Origin: JBCBKZ01 sp039026975
Lineage (GTDB): Bacteria; Bacteroidota; Bacteroidia; J057
Direction: 5' to 3'
DNA length: 15,501 bases
Assembly: GCA_039026975.1 (NCBI GenBank)
Contig: JBCCLI010000129.1
Coordinates: forward strand, 1-15,501
Part shown: piece after piece, positions 1 to 7,081 of the stretch
How positions within the stretch are numbered: the stretch's first letter is position 1
Layout of the letters: every line of letters begins with the position of its first letter
Program-made: the position numbers and the translations under genes
The notes under the pieces: model-generated
Told to the model about the DNA's origin: nothing
What the model saw: only the letters and a program-made list of their open reading frames with translations
Database searches by the model: none

Positions 1-141
1 AAGGAGTACGGTGAGCAGTCATCCAGATTGAGGACTGTGCAAAAAGATCTTAGAAAGCAAGGCCGCGAGCTCACTAAGACAATAGAAAACAGTGTAAAGG
101 CTACCAGATCCGCAGAGGGAAGTAACAACAGGCTGCGTGCT
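1..141. repeat. Terminal overlap, copy 1 (circular contig)
   Basis: These 141 bases are identical, base for base, to the last 141 bases of the window. The copy at the far end continues an open reading frame in phase into this one, so joining the ends restores a single tape measure gene. This fits a circular molecule of 15,360 bp with a k-mer-length assembly overlap. A true direct terminal repeat of a linear virion genome is possible but less likely, because the repeat lies inside a coding region and its length equals a common assembler k value. Confidence 0.95.
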
Positions 142-2430
142 ATTCTTTCTGAGGTTACCAGGGAGTATAACCAGCTTTCCAGGGAGCAGAAGTTCAACAC
201 TGAGGAAGGCAGGGAGCAAGCTAGGGTAATACGTGAAATCTCTGATGAGCTAAAGCGCACAGAGAAAGCGCTAGGCGATAACCGTAGAAATGTAGGTAAC
301 TACACTGATGCACTCTCAGGTATGAAGGGGGGCTTCATGGATGTAGTGGGATCTATATTAGGCCCAGCTGGTGCGCTACTAGCGGTATCCTCCTTAGCAG
401 ATGTTACTTCCAGATCTATAGAGGCGGTATCAGAAATCAATAAGGAGTACAGGGAGTATAACGGACTTGTTCAGCAGCTATCAGGCTTGATAGGTGGACA
501 AAGAGACGGGCTAACAGCTCAGATAGTCTCACTATCAGAAGTATTTAACAAGGATTTTAGGGAGGTATTGATAGCTGCAAATGCTGTTAGCAAGGAGTTT
601 GGGATTACCTTGTCTGATGCTTTAGAGGAGATACGGCTAGGGTTCTTGGCCGGAAATGATGTTAATGGGGAGTACTTGGACATCCTCAGTGAGTATCCGG
701 CTCAGATAGCCCAAACGGGCCTTTCCTTCCAAGAGCTAAACCGCATTACGAATGTGGCTACTAGTAATGGAATATTCTCTGATAAGGGCATAGATACCCT
801 TAAGGAAGCTCTTATTAGGATACGTGAATTTACTCCTGCTACCGCAAAAGCTTTTGATGCTATAGGGATCAGTAGCGAAGCGATAGAGTCAGGTTTACGT
901 GAGGGAACATTAGAAATATCTGAAGTAATCAGACAGGTTAGTGGGCGTCTTTCAGAGCTCCCCCCTCAGAGTAAGGAGGTAGGTCAGGCACTAGCAGACA
1001 TATTCGGAGGCCCTGGTGAAGATGCTGGACTTAGGTTTATCACTCTTTTGAAAGATGTTGAGGGAAGTCTTGATGATGTAATAGATAAAAGTAGCTCCCT
1101 TACCCAGGCGCAGATAAGTCAGCTAAATAGTACAGACGATTTGGCTGAGGCTAAGGCAAAGCTATCTGGGACGTTAGATAGCTTTGGGATTAGCACAGTA
1201 AGTATAGGCAATAAGATACAGGAGTTCCTGGTAGTTACGCTGGATGAGCTATTGAAATCCCTAAAAATACTAGGCATCACCTTTGAATCTTTAGGCCCGG
1301 CGTTCGTGGGCTTAGTAGATAATCTCATTGCTAGATTTGATATACTAAAGACTAATTTCCTTACCAATATCCAAGAGATAAGGAAAGCCTTTTTTAATGT
1401 TCTCGGTGATGATGAGGCGGTGGAAAGTATCTCCAGGAGCCTTGAAAATCTAGCGAATGAAAGGAGTCTAGCAAGGGCCAGGGAGGCAGGTACAGGCTTT
1501 GGTAAGGCTTTTAGTGAGGCTTTCCTGAGTGCTGAGGCCGAGTTTCTATCGCAAAGCAATAGCGGAAGTAGTGCAGGTATTACTACTCAGATAACTTCAG
1601 ATAACACAGTAGGTAATACAACTTCAAATAGCGGTGTATCTACAAATAGCGGTGGCAGTGAAGCTGGTAGCTCAGCTGCAGAGGAGGATATTATTATTCC
1701 AGGCTTGCCGCCTCTTTCAGCTATACAGGACAGGGCTAACAAAGAGGTAGAGATACAGCAGATTAAGTTTGACAGAATCAATGAGATAGCCGATGAGGCG
1801 AATAAGAAGGGCATATCTGCTCGCAAACAGAGCCAGCAGGCATTAGAGCAGATTATTAATGAGGAGATAGCAGCAGAGCAGAGGAAGCTGAATACTTTTC
1901 AAGCTTTAAGTGCTTTAGGAATCCAAATTGCCGGAGAGCAAAGTCTTATTGGAAAGCTGCTCGGAATAAGTAGCGCGATAACGAATACCTATGTAGCTGC
2001 CAATGCAGGTCTTGCTACTCCCCCATCCCCAAACTTCGCCGCTATGATAGCAGCAATTAGTGCAGGTCTTGCCAATGTTGCGAATATCCGCAAAGTGCCT
2101 ATACCAGGCGTTAGTGCAGCCTCTAGCACAGCTTCTGTAGGTCAATCAGGCATAACAGGACAAGGAACATCAATAGGCCTTAGCCAGCCTTCACTAGGTG
2201 CAAGGGGCAACTCTATAGGACTAAGCTTACCCCCTGCGCCTGGAATAGCGAGTGGAGGAGCAAGCGGTGGGGCTAGCTCAGTTATCGCTAGTAGCCAAAG
2301 CCAGGAAACCCAGGCTATAAATTCGCTTGCTCAGCAGGTTCAGAATATAAGTATTCAATTAGATGTCAGTGAAGTGAATAAGGTTCAAAACAGAATCGAG
2401 GTTAAAGAAAGAATTTCAAGATTTGGATAA
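1..2430 (+). CDS. Phage tail tape measure protein (main part; start lies across the circle junction)
   Basis: This is the 3' part of a gene that begins at 15214; across the junction the protein is 858 aa. Tape measure proteins set tail length in long-tailed phages and may be ejected with the DNA. What is seen: a long N-terminal alpha-helical, charged coiled-coil stretch (full-length residues about 1-150), a G-N-Y-T-D-A motif followed by a hydrophobic patch (about 160-180), a central part with an IFGGPGEDAG motif of the kind found in tape measure proteins of Bacteroidota phages, a Ser/Gly/Thr-rich linker, another coiled coil, and an Ala/Gly-rich hydrophobic C-terminal segment ending near a KVPIPG motif, then a low-complexity tail. 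The first in-window ATG is at base 28, but the frame is open from base 1. It is followed 37 bases later by the 206-aa gene. No tube, chaperone or baseplate genes accompany it, which is odd. Confidence 0.85.
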   Translation, partial: KEYGEQSSRLRTVQKDLRKQGRELTKTIENSVKATRSAEGSNNRLRAILSEVTREYNQLSREQKFNTEEGREQARVIREISDELKRTEKALGDNRRNVGNYTDALSGMKGGFMDVVGSILGPAGALLAVSSLADVTSRSIEAVSEINKEYREYNGLVQQLSGLIGGQRDGLTAQIVSLSEVFNKDFREVLIAANAVSKEFGITLSDALEEIRLGFLAGNDVNGEYLDILSEYPAQIAQTGLSFQELNRITNVATSNGIFSDKGIDTLKEALIRIREFTPATAKAFDAIGISSEAIESGLREGTLEISEVIRQVSGRLSELPPQSKEVGQALADIFGGPGEDAGLRFITLLKDVEGSLDDVIDKSSSLTQAQISQLNSTDDLAEAKAKLSGTLDSFGISTVSIGNKIQEFLVVTLDELLKSLKILGITFESLGPAFVGLVDNLIARFDILKTNFLTNIQEIRKAFFNVLGDDEAVESISRSLENLANERSLARAREAGTGFGKAFSEAFLSAEAEFLSQSNSGSSAGITTQITSDNTVGNTTSNSGVSTNSGGSEAGSSAAEEDIIIPGLPPLSAIQDRANKEVEIQQIKFDRINEIADEANKKGISARKQSQQALEQIINEEIAAEQRKLNTFQALSALGIQIAGEQSLIGKLLGISSAITNTYVAANAGLATPPSPNFAAMIAAISAGLANVANIRKVPIPGVSAASSTASVGQSGITGQGTSIGLSQPSLGARGNSIGLSLPPAPGIASGGASGGASSVIASSQSQETQAINSLAQQVQNISIQLDVSEVNKVQNRIEVKERISRFG

Positions 2431-2467
2431 GTAAATAATTAATAATCAACATTTTAACATCGAGGAT

Positions 2468-3088
2468 ATGGCAAAGGAGAAAGTTTATGTATTAGAGGTA
2501 AATGAGGAGAAATACAGCGTAGCTGAAGAGAGGCTTTTAAAAGCTGCTAGCATCTTGACGGATAGATATGCCCAATGGCTGGGTTTACAGCTTCCTAAGT
2601 TGGAAACTATTCAAGAGGTATTTGTGGAAACGGTGAATAAGGAGGCGAATCTAATAGAGGATAATATTCGGAATATTTGTGCTTGCAAATTGGAGGTGCC
2701 TAAAGGAATTAATAAAACCTTGTACGCCAGTTTAGTAGATCTGCCTGAGGGAACTAGTGAATTCATTGCGGATCAGGCAAGAGTTAAGGTCTTGCTTAAT
2801 AACTTAATAAAGGGTAACGGTATAACTAATTTCTTGTCAGTAAAAGGCGATAAGGTCGTACTAGATGCAGCTGGGAAGAAGAGGCTTAAGGATAAGCATA
2901 GTGTTACTACTACCAAAAAAGTAGATGTAGAGTGCTACAATGATATTACTCATATAGTCGATCTCATTAATAAGTTCAGAGAGAAATACGGTAGCTCTGC
3001 GTTTAAGAACGTAACAAACGTCGCCTGGAATACTGATGAATATTCTACTACCGCTTTCAAAGTAGTAACTAGAGATCACAAATTTTAA
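2468..3088 (+). CDS. Hypothetical protein, 206 aa, between tape measure and TerS
   Basis: I do not recognise this protein. It is soluble, mixed alpha/beta in character, and has no signal peptide, membrane helix or clear catalytic motif. The N-terminal half is helical and acidic (an EEKYSVAEERLLKAA stretch near residues 13-27). There is a C-A-C pair near residues 71-73 and a lysine-rich stretch around 137-150. It starts at ATG 2468, 37 bases after the tape measure stop, and ends one base before the TerS start, so it is very likely co-transcribed and possibly translationally coupled with the packaging genes. From position, a role in tail or head completion or in packaging is possible, but this is inference only. 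Confidence 0.75.
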   Translation: MAKEKVYVLEVNEEKYSVAEERLLKAASILTDRYAQWLGLQLPKLETIQEVFVETVNKEANLIEDNIRNICACKLEVPKGINKTLYASLVDLPEGTSEFIADQARVKVLLNNLIKGNGITNFLSVKGDKVVLDAAGKKRLKDKHSVTTTKKVDVECYNDITHIVDLINKFREKYGSSAFKNVTNVAWNTDEYSTTAFKVVTRDHKF

Positions 3089-3089
3089 T

Positions 3090-3476
3090 ATGACAGAAGT
3101 ATCTAAGTCATACAGAAACGAGAAGGGCCAGTTTGTAAAGGGGAACCCTGGCCGTAAGTCTGATCTAGCTATGCAAGCTAGGGACGCAAGAAAGGTTCTT
3201 ATGAACGTAGCGGAGAAAGAAGGTATCTCTTTCCGTTCAGCTCTGAAGAGGCTTTACAAGGAAGCTACTGAGGGAAAGGAACTCAACCTTGAAAAAATCA
3301 GGCTATATATGGATAACTACAGGTGGGTACATGATAAGGCTTTCGGCAAGGCTGCTAGTCAGGTACAGTTAGATGTAAATACCCAAGGAGAGGCTGACAG
3401 CATTAAGATATTACCCATAGAAGTAGTGAAGAATATTGAGGTAGAGGAAGTAAAAGCTGATGAATCCACAGTTTAG
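3090..3476 (+). CDS. Probable small terminase subunit (TerS)
   Basis: A 128-aa basic-to-acidic protein immediately upstream of and overlapping the large terminase gene by 17 bases, the standard place for TerS, which recognises the packaging site and feeds DNA to TerL. The N-terminus has a NEKGQFVKGNPGRKSD motif (residues about 10-25), a signature common at the start of small-terminase-like proteins of phages and prophages. It is followed by a helical middle with many Lys/Arg (residues 26-85) and an acidic C-terminal tail rich in Val and Glu that could contact TerL. The start ATG sits one base after the preceding stop codon. Family assignment rests on the N-terminal motif and synteny rather than on a clear DNA-binding fold. 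Confidence 0.75.
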   Translation: MTEVSKSYRNEKGQFVKGNPGRKSDLAMQARDARKVLMNVAEKEGISFRSALKRLYKEATEGKELNLEKIRLYMDNYRWVHDKAFGKAASQVQLDVNTQGEADSIKILPIEVVKNIEVEEVKADESTV

Positions 3477-4725
3477 CCCATTTGAAGTATACGTTCCTTT
3501 CTTGCAGTCTGATAAGAGATACGTCAGACTCCAAGGAGGCTACGGTTCAGGGAAGAGTTATCACGCTGCTATGAAGCTGGTAATAACTGCTTTAACGGAA
3601 CCAGGCCACAGGATTTACGCATTCAGAAAGGTAGCCAGAACGCTGAGGGATAGCGTGTTCACCACAATAAAAGAGGTAATAGCAAACACGCCAGGCTTGG
3701 AGGATGCCTTTAAGGTCAATAACTCAGAATACAGATTTACCTGTACCCGTACGGGCAGCGAAATAAACTGCATGGGTCTGGATGATCCTGAAAAGCTGAA
3801 ATCTTTCAACGCTTCATTGATCTGGCTGGAAGAACCTGTGCCTGAAATGACCTTAGCAGATTTCACGCAGCTTCAAAAGCGTTTGCGCATGCCCGGTGTG
3901 CTCAATCAGATGATTCTTACCTATAACCCTAAATCAAAGAAGTCATTTGTTTACAAGGAATTTGAAGAAGGAAGCAGGTATTCAGATCAGGAGTTTAAGC
4001 TGATAACTACAGCTAAGGATAACCCCTTCATGCCTACTGATTATATCCGTAGTCTTGAAGGTGAGACTGATAAAGTAGAGTACCAGGTAGGTACATTAGG
4101 CCAGTGGGCAGAAGATACAGAGCTACTTATCTTCCCTGAATTTGAGATCATTGACGAGTTACCAGAAGGTAAAGAGTCCTACCCCATCGGGATAGACTTC
4201 GGAATTAATGACCCTATGACTGTTATCCGTACCTGCTACGATAGAGAGAACATTTACATAGATCAGCTCCTTTATCAGTCGGGTATTACCTCTCCGGAGC
4301 TTGTTCGTATGCTGCCCAGCTTAGGCGTACTAAAGTCTGATATTATCAGGATAGACTCAGCAGCAAAAGACCTAGTAGAACAAGTCAAAGATGCTGACTA
4401 TCACAGGGCTAAAGGAGCCAAGAAAGGCCCAGGCTCAGTATTAAATGGGATTAGTAAGATGAAAGATAAGAAGCTGCATATTACCAGGAAATCCCTAGAG
4501 ACTATTTCAGAGTTTGAGTTTTACAGGTGGAAAACCGACCGAGAAGGCGTAAAGCAGGATATTCCGGTTGATAAGGACAACCATGGTATTGATGCGGCTA
4601 GGTATAGCCTCTCTGAGTTTATAGAAAAGAGAAGTGCTAAGTTTGAGGCTCCCAGGCTCGTAAAAAGAAAGACCTCTATAGGCAGGAGTAGAATGGGCTA
4701 CGCTACTCAGAGGAAAAGGAAATGA
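3460..4725 (+). CDS. Terminase large subunit (TerL), complete motor and nuclease
   Basis: The DNA-packaging ATPase/nuclease of tailed phages, 421 aa, a normal length for the Terminase_3-type family. ATPase domain: Walker A GGYGSGKS (residues 26-33), an Arg-rich AFRKVARTLRDS adenine/arginine region after it, Walker B with catalytic acid LIWLEEP (120-126), and coupling motif ILTYNP (152-157). Nuclease domain of RNase H type: GIDFGINDP (Asp246), IRIDSAAKD (Asp299) and HGIDAARYS (Asp378), the three acidic metal-binding positions expected for cleavage. All motor and nuclease residues are present, so it looks functional. It overlaps TerS and ends the operon before a terminator. A portal gene would normally follow; none does. 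Confidence 0.95.
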   Translation: MNPQFSPFEVYVPFLQSDKRYVRLQGGYGSGKSYHAAMKLVITALTEPGHRIYAFRKVARTLRDSVFTTIKEVIANTPGLEDAFKVNNSEYRFTCTRTGSEINCMGLDDPEKLKSFNASLIWLEEPVPEMTLADFTQLQKRLRMPGVLNQMILTYNPKSKKSFVYKEFEEGSRYSDQEFKLITTAKDNPFMPTDYIRSLEGETDKVEYQVGTLGQWAEDTELLIFPEFEIIDELPEGKESYPIGIDFGINDPMTVIRTCYDRENIYIDQLLYQSGITSPELVRMLPSLGVLKSDIIRIDSAAKDLVEQVKDADYHRAKGAKKGPGSVLNGISKMKDKKLHITRKSLETISEFEFYRWKTDREGVKQDIPVDKDNHGIDAARYSLSEFIEKRSAKFEAPRLVKRKTSIGRSRMGYATQRKRK

Positions 4726-4891
4726 ATATTTTAATCTGTAATATTTCTCTTTTGGGGGGCCAGCTTTTGTTGGCTCCTTTTTTCTTATCCTCTACCCTGG
4801 ATCTCATATCACCACTATATGCCCTAATGAGGTTTATAATAGTGCAGATCGGCATTGTTATATAAAAGAATAATCTTGCTATAAGCTCCAT
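4703..4891 (-). CDS. Possible small membrane protein, 62 aa, low confidence
   Basis: A reading frame on the minus strand starts at ATG 4891 and encodes a hydrophobic N-terminal segment (residues 1-24, MELIARLFFYI...INLIR) followed by a charged, Lys/Arg-rich tail. This is the layout of small phage or toxin-like membrane proteins. Against it: its second half reads back through the TerL terminator hairpin and its stop lies inside the end of TerL, so the C-terminal part may be meaningless. The short N-terminal hydrophobic design resembles the two mini proteins at 7082-7347, but I see no convincing residue-level match. No clear promoter was found upstream. Confidence 0.3.
   Translation of the reverse strand: MELIARLFFYITMPICTIINLIRAYSGDMRSRVEDKKKGANKSWPPKREILQIKIFISFSSE
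4756..4783 (+). terminator. Rho-independent terminator after TerL
   Basis: Stem GGGGCCAGC (4756-4764) pairs with GTTGGCTCC (4769-4777) over nine positions including two G-T pairs, with a TTTT loop and a run of six T directly after (4778-4783). It lies 30 bases past the TerL stop and would end the long replication/tape-measure/terminase operon. Confidence 0.85.
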
Positions 4892-5080
4892 AGTTTTTCT
4901 TTTTGTCTGAATGTCTGTATTTGGCTTCTTTTCAAAAAGGACATCGAATTTTCAGCCTTGAAAATAGCTGTCCCCTACCCTATTGATTACAAAGCTCATA
5001 AATCTCCCAGAACTACATTTTAAGTGCTTGCTTATTGAGATATTATTCTTACTTTGCTTATGCATTTTACATAGGCATAA
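4892..5080. other. Intergenic stretch with a hairpin
   Basis: Noncoding leader before the 56-aa HTH gene. It holds a perfect 7-bp hairpin, ATTTTCA (4948-4954) and TGAAAAT (4959-4965) with loop GCCT, and a promoter-like site at 5028-5056. Nothing else is seen. Confidence 0.4.
5028..5056 (+). promoter_or_regulatory. Candidate Bacteroidota-type promoter
   Basis: TTG at 5028-5030, a 19-base spacer, and TACTTTG at 5050-5056 approximate the Bacteroidota sigma pattern (TTTG, about 19-21 bases, TAnnTTTG), one base short in the -7 box. It lies 25 bases upstream of the ATG at 5081, a suitable place to drive the HTH/membrane gene group. Confidence 0.4.
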
Positions 5081-5251
5081 ATGAAAGAGTATTCAATCCT
5101 GGAGGCAGCAGCCAAGTTTTTTAAATCACCTGATACAATCAGAAGATGGATTAAAGACGGGATGCCAGCCAGACAGAGCGAATCAGGAAAGTATTACATT
5201 AGACATTCTGACTTGGTAGCATATCGAGATAGAAAAAGAACCAGAAAATAG
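5081..5251 (+). CDS. Small excisionase-type HTH DNA-binding protein, 56 aa
   Basis: The ATG at 5081 opens a 56-codon frame ending at TAG 5251. The protein begins MKEYSILEAAAKF, continues with SPDTIRRWIKDG and ends in a basic tail. This matches the winged helix-turn-helix seen in phage excisionases and MerR-like regulators (HTH_17 type): an EAAAKF helix, a turn, a recognition helix with TIRRWIK, and a wing with Gly-Lys-Tyr-Tyr-Ile. Nearly the whole protein is this domain. As a lone HTH protein in an element with a tyrosine recombinase it could be the directionality factor, but that gene lies 2.4 kb away, so a transcription regulator for the downstream membrane gene is equally likely. Confidence 0.8.
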   Translation: MKEYSILEAAAKFFKSPDTIRRWIKDGMPARQSESGKYYIRHSDLVAYRDRKRTRK

Positions 5252-5313
5252 TTTCCTGTAGATAAAGAAACACCCCGGTACTAGTGTTCGCACCACTTTC
5301 CCAGGGCTTCAAC

Positions 5314-5407
5314 TCACGCAGAGTATCGGCTGTAAGGTACTAAGAAGCGTGATAAGATTACAGCGTATTGATTAACAGTGATTTATAACAATTTCACGCA
5401 GTAGTAT
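5314..5407 (+). repeat. Short direct repeat upstream of the membrane-protein gene
   Basis: TCACGCAG followed by AGTAT (zero or one base between) occurs at 5314-5326 and again at 5394-5407, the second copy ending two bases before the ATG at 5409. Two sites 80 bases apart just upstream of a gene that follows an HTH protein could be operators. Evidence is only the repetition. Confidence 0.3.
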
Positions 5408-5408
5408 T

Positions 5409-6137
5409 ATGAAATCTATTCAAGATGCAGTAGCATCCCTTTCCGGTAGTCAGGACATTGACATGAACAGTAACCCAAGGGGATTACTAGGGTGTTCTGA
5501 CAATTATGGAGTGTTCTATGTATTAGCTCTATTCGGCTGCTTGGCCGTGCTAACTGGAGCAGAGATATTTTCCCTTCACTTTGCGGTATTTACAGAATCA
5601 GCTTTCGGTGAAAGTATGAGCTGGGGTTTCTCTGGATTTACCTCGCTTTTTATTCAGCTTACTTCCTTTGCATGCTTTGTGGGTGCCTTGAAAATGAAAA
5701 GGGAAGGCAAAAACAATGCTCTCCCTGCCCTACTCTTTGGCATGGCTCTTATCGTAGGCTATGAATCTCTTTGGATTATTCCCCATGTTCCGGAAGGGCT
5801 TTCCAGTATCGGAAACCTAACTGAAGGAGGTAAGCTGTTTATGATGGGCGTATTATACTTTGCCCTGGTCATGCTCTGCTTTTTTGAGATCAAGCTATTT
5901 CTACAGACAAAGGTGGATCAGAGTAGCAAGATGAACCCCTATGAAATGACCGTCTACAAAAAAGTGGTAGATAATATGGTAGCTCAGAAAGGGTACCAAG
6001 GCTTACCAGAAATGATGGCAGCTAGTATTACAGGAACGCATCTAGCAACTCCTTCAGGTGATATACTGAGTAATCCAAAGCTAAGTACAGATAAACGGAA
6101 AAACGGCAATCTTAAGCCAGTAAAAGAGGGAAACTAA
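5409..6137 (+). CDS. Four-helix integral membrane protein, 242 aa; zero frame of a putative -1 frameshift pair
   Basis: I do not recognise the family. Four hydrophobic segments are clear: residues about 34-56, 72-94, 104-124 and 142-165. Both ends would lie on the same side, with a 33-residue N-terminal part and a 77-residue hydrophilic, basic C-terminal tail that is probably cytoplasmic. The acidic residues inside or next to helices (Glu52, Glu119, Glu160) are notable. There is no signal peptide. The zero frame ends GAG GGA AAC TAA, so its last three sense codons contain the canonical slippery heptamer G GGA AAC, and the -1 frame beyond it encodes a DNA-binding-like domain. Two products are therefore possible: the 242-aa membrane protein and a 318-aa fusion. 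Membrane proteins of this kind in plasmids and satellites may act in exclusion or helper interference, but nothing here shows that. Confidence 0.85.
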   Translation: MKSIQDAVASLSGSQDIDMNSNPRGLLGCSDNYGVFYVLALFGCLAVLTGAEIFSLHFAVFTESAFGESMSWGFSGFTSLFIQLTSFACFVGALKMKREGKNNALPALLFGMALIVGYESLWIIPHVPEGLSSIGNLTEGGKLFMMGVLYFALVMLCFFEIKLFLQTKVDQSSKMNPYEMTVYKKVVDNMVAQKGYQGLPEMMAASITGTHLATPSGDILSNPKLSTDKRKNGNLKPVKEGN

Positions 6138-6159
6138 TAGAGGGGGGTAGAGCTCCCCT
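6128..6159 (+). promoter_or_regulatory. Candidate -1 programmed ribosomal frameshift signal
   Basis: Slippery heptamer G GGA AAC at 6128-6134 is in the correct phase (X XXY YYZ) in the membrane-protein frame. A TAA stop follows directly, and after a six-base spacer comes a GC-rich hairpin, AGGGG (6141-6145) with CCCCT (6155-6159). A second perfect stem, CTCCCT (6172-6177) with AGGGAG (6195-6200), lies just downstream. Heptamer, spacer length and structure match established -1 sites; the lambda tail gene G/GT site is GGGAAAG. Frameshifting itself is inferred. Confidence 0.6.
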
Positions 6160-6364
6160 ACTTTCTTCTAACTCCCTGATACCACGGATAAGTGAGGGAG
6201 GTAAAGGCCGTATTTCTCCTGAAGAAAAGCAACTACTTAGGCTGTACAAAGACATACAGAGATCCCTACCTGGAAAGAGGGTGAGTAAGTCCAAACTTCA
6301 GCGAGAATCTGGCTACCATTATTCAACAGTTAAAAGATTTTACATCAAATATCAGTTAAAATGA
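6134..6364 (+). CDS. HTH-like DNA-binding domain encoded in the -1 frame, no start codon of its own
   Basis: From 6134 the -1 frame encodes 76 residues ending at TGA 6364. The later part looks coding and DNA-binding: ISPEEKQLLRLYKDI, then GKRVSKSKLQRESG and YSTVKRFYIKY, the pattern of a helix-turn-helix with a basic recognition helix. The stop TGA overlaps the next gene's ATG (ATGA), the same coupling used elsewhere in this element, so this frame is very probably translated. Yet the frame opens only at 6116 and has no ATG, TTG or GTG until a GTG at 6281, which would remove most of the domain. The likeliest source is a -1 frameshift from the membrane protein, giving a 318-aa membrane-tethered DNA-binding protein. 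Alternatives are an ATA or CTG start, a sequencing indel, or a decayed gene. Confidence 0.6.
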   Translation, partial: LIEGGRAPLLSSNSLIPRISEGGKGRISPEEKQLLRLYKDIQRSLPGKRVSKSKLQRESGYHYSTVKRFYIKYQLK

Positions 6365-6615
6365 GTTTTCAAATAAATGAAGTCTATAAAACCCTAGAGA
6401 AGGAGTACAAGGAAATCAGAATGCTCTTTGCAGACATAAAACTGTCACAGCAGCTAAATGATCCTGAAATGCTCCCATTTTTTGCCAAGAAGCTGAAAGC
6501 CAGTAGTAGCCAATTTTATGCTCAATGCTGCTTTCACTTAGATGATTACATAAAAGAAAATGCAGAGGAGATTGAATATATTGATAATCAAATGAAAATT
6601 GAACCAGAAGAATAA
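6361..6615 (+). CDS. Small helical acidic protein, 84 aa
   Basis: I do not recognise this protein. It is predicted to be almost entirely alpha-helical, with heptad-like Leu/Ile/Phe spacing in residues 5-40, a Cys-Cys pair near residues 55-57 and a strongly acidic C-terminus ending in EPEE. There is no membrane segment. Its ATG overlaps the stop of the preceding HTH frame in an ATGA arrangement, so its translation is probably coupled to that frame. It is followed 12 bases later by another HTH gene. An antirepressor-like or structural helper role is conceivable but not supported. Confidence 0.7.
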   Translation: MSFQINEVYKTLEKEYKEIRMLFADIKLSQQLNDPEMLPFFAKKLKASSSQFYAQCCFHLDDYIKENAEEIEYIDNQMKIEPEE

Positions 6616-6627
6616 CAGTATATCACT

Positions 6628-6852
6628 ATGAAAGAGCAAGACGACTCATGGATCATTCCGCTATGGCTAAATCAGAGTACGGCCATGAAGTATGTAGGCA
6701 TAACAAATGTACACAACTTCATGGAGTTCATACAGAGAGCTAAAATTTGCCCTTCAAAAATTGGGAAGAGGTGGTACTACAGCCGGAAGGAACTAGAAAC
6801 GATGCATGAGCGGATAGAAGAAGAAAGAACCAGGAAATACGGAAAGTATTAA
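6628..6852 (+). CDS. Excisionase/MerR-like HTH DNA-binding protein, 74 aa
   Basis: A 74-aa protein whose core, PLWLNQSTAMKYVGIT then NFMEFIQRAKICPSKIG and RWYYSRKELETM, has the helix-turn-helix plus wing pattern of excisionase-type (HTH_17) proteins, with an A-x-K-Y-V-G-I helix pair and an aromatic wing strand. The C-terminal tail is rich in Glu and Arg and probably helical. It is the last gene before a strong terminator and sits 12 bases after the 84-aa gene. With the 56-aa protein and the -1 frame domain, three HTH proteins lie within 1.8 kb, suggesting a regulatory or excision module. Confidence 0.75.
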   Translation: MKEQDDSWIIPLWLNQSTAMKYVGITNVHNFMEFIQRAKICPSKIGKRWYYSRKELETMHERIEEERTRKYGKY

Positions 6853-6876
6853 TATTCCTTAACTCCCTAACATACT

Positions 6877-6903
6877 GCCCCTGCTATTTAGTGGGGGCTT
6901 TTT
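6877..6903 (+). terminator. Rho-independent terminator after the HTH gene group
   Basis: GCCCCTGC (6877-6884) pairs with GTGGGGGC (6891-6898), eight pairs including two G-T, loop TATTTA, followed by TTTTT (6899-6903). It lies 25 bases past the 74-aa gene's stop. Confidence 0.85.
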
Positions 6904-6910
6904 GATTGTA

Positions 6911-6940
6911 TTAACCTTCTTTAAAAATAATATAGGTTAA
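6911..6940. repeat. Inverted repeat TTAACCT / AGGTTAA
   Basis: A perfect 7-bp inverted repeat with arms at 6911-6917 and 6934-6940 and a 16-base AT-rich middle, just after the terminator. It could be a protein-binding site or the end of a minus-strand transcript from the mini genes. Function is unknown. Confidence 0.3.
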
Positions 6941-7041
6941 AATCATATTCTTAATAAACAAAGACTATTACTAATAATCGCCTTTATCCGTAAAAGGGCA
7001 GGGGCTTTCTGATTTTAGATCTTATAATCCAATTTACTATC

Positions 7042-7071
7042 TCAACACATTGAATATCAATATATTGAATA
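7042..7071. repeat. Tandem 15-bp palindromic sites
   Basis: TCAACACATTGAATA (7042-7056) is followed directly by TCAATATATTGAATA (7057-7071), two 15-bp tandem copies differing at two positions. Each contains TCAA-N4-TTGA, and the second includes a perfect 12-bp palindrome. Evenly phased palindromes of this sort are typical operator sites. They lie just past the stop of the 29-aa gene. A further TTGAA...TTCAA inverted pair follows by 7080. Confidence 0.45.
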
Positions 7072-7081
7072 CTTTTTCAAT

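Noticed and set aside
5252..5408. A GTTCG-containing stretch that hinted at a tRNA fragment or att site.
   Set aside because: No acceptor stem, anticodon arm or CCA end can be built on either strand.
6112..6294. A minus-strand frame opposite the HTH -1 frame.
   Set aside because: It is antisense to a region with a well-supported + strand coding frame that ends in an ATGA overlap.
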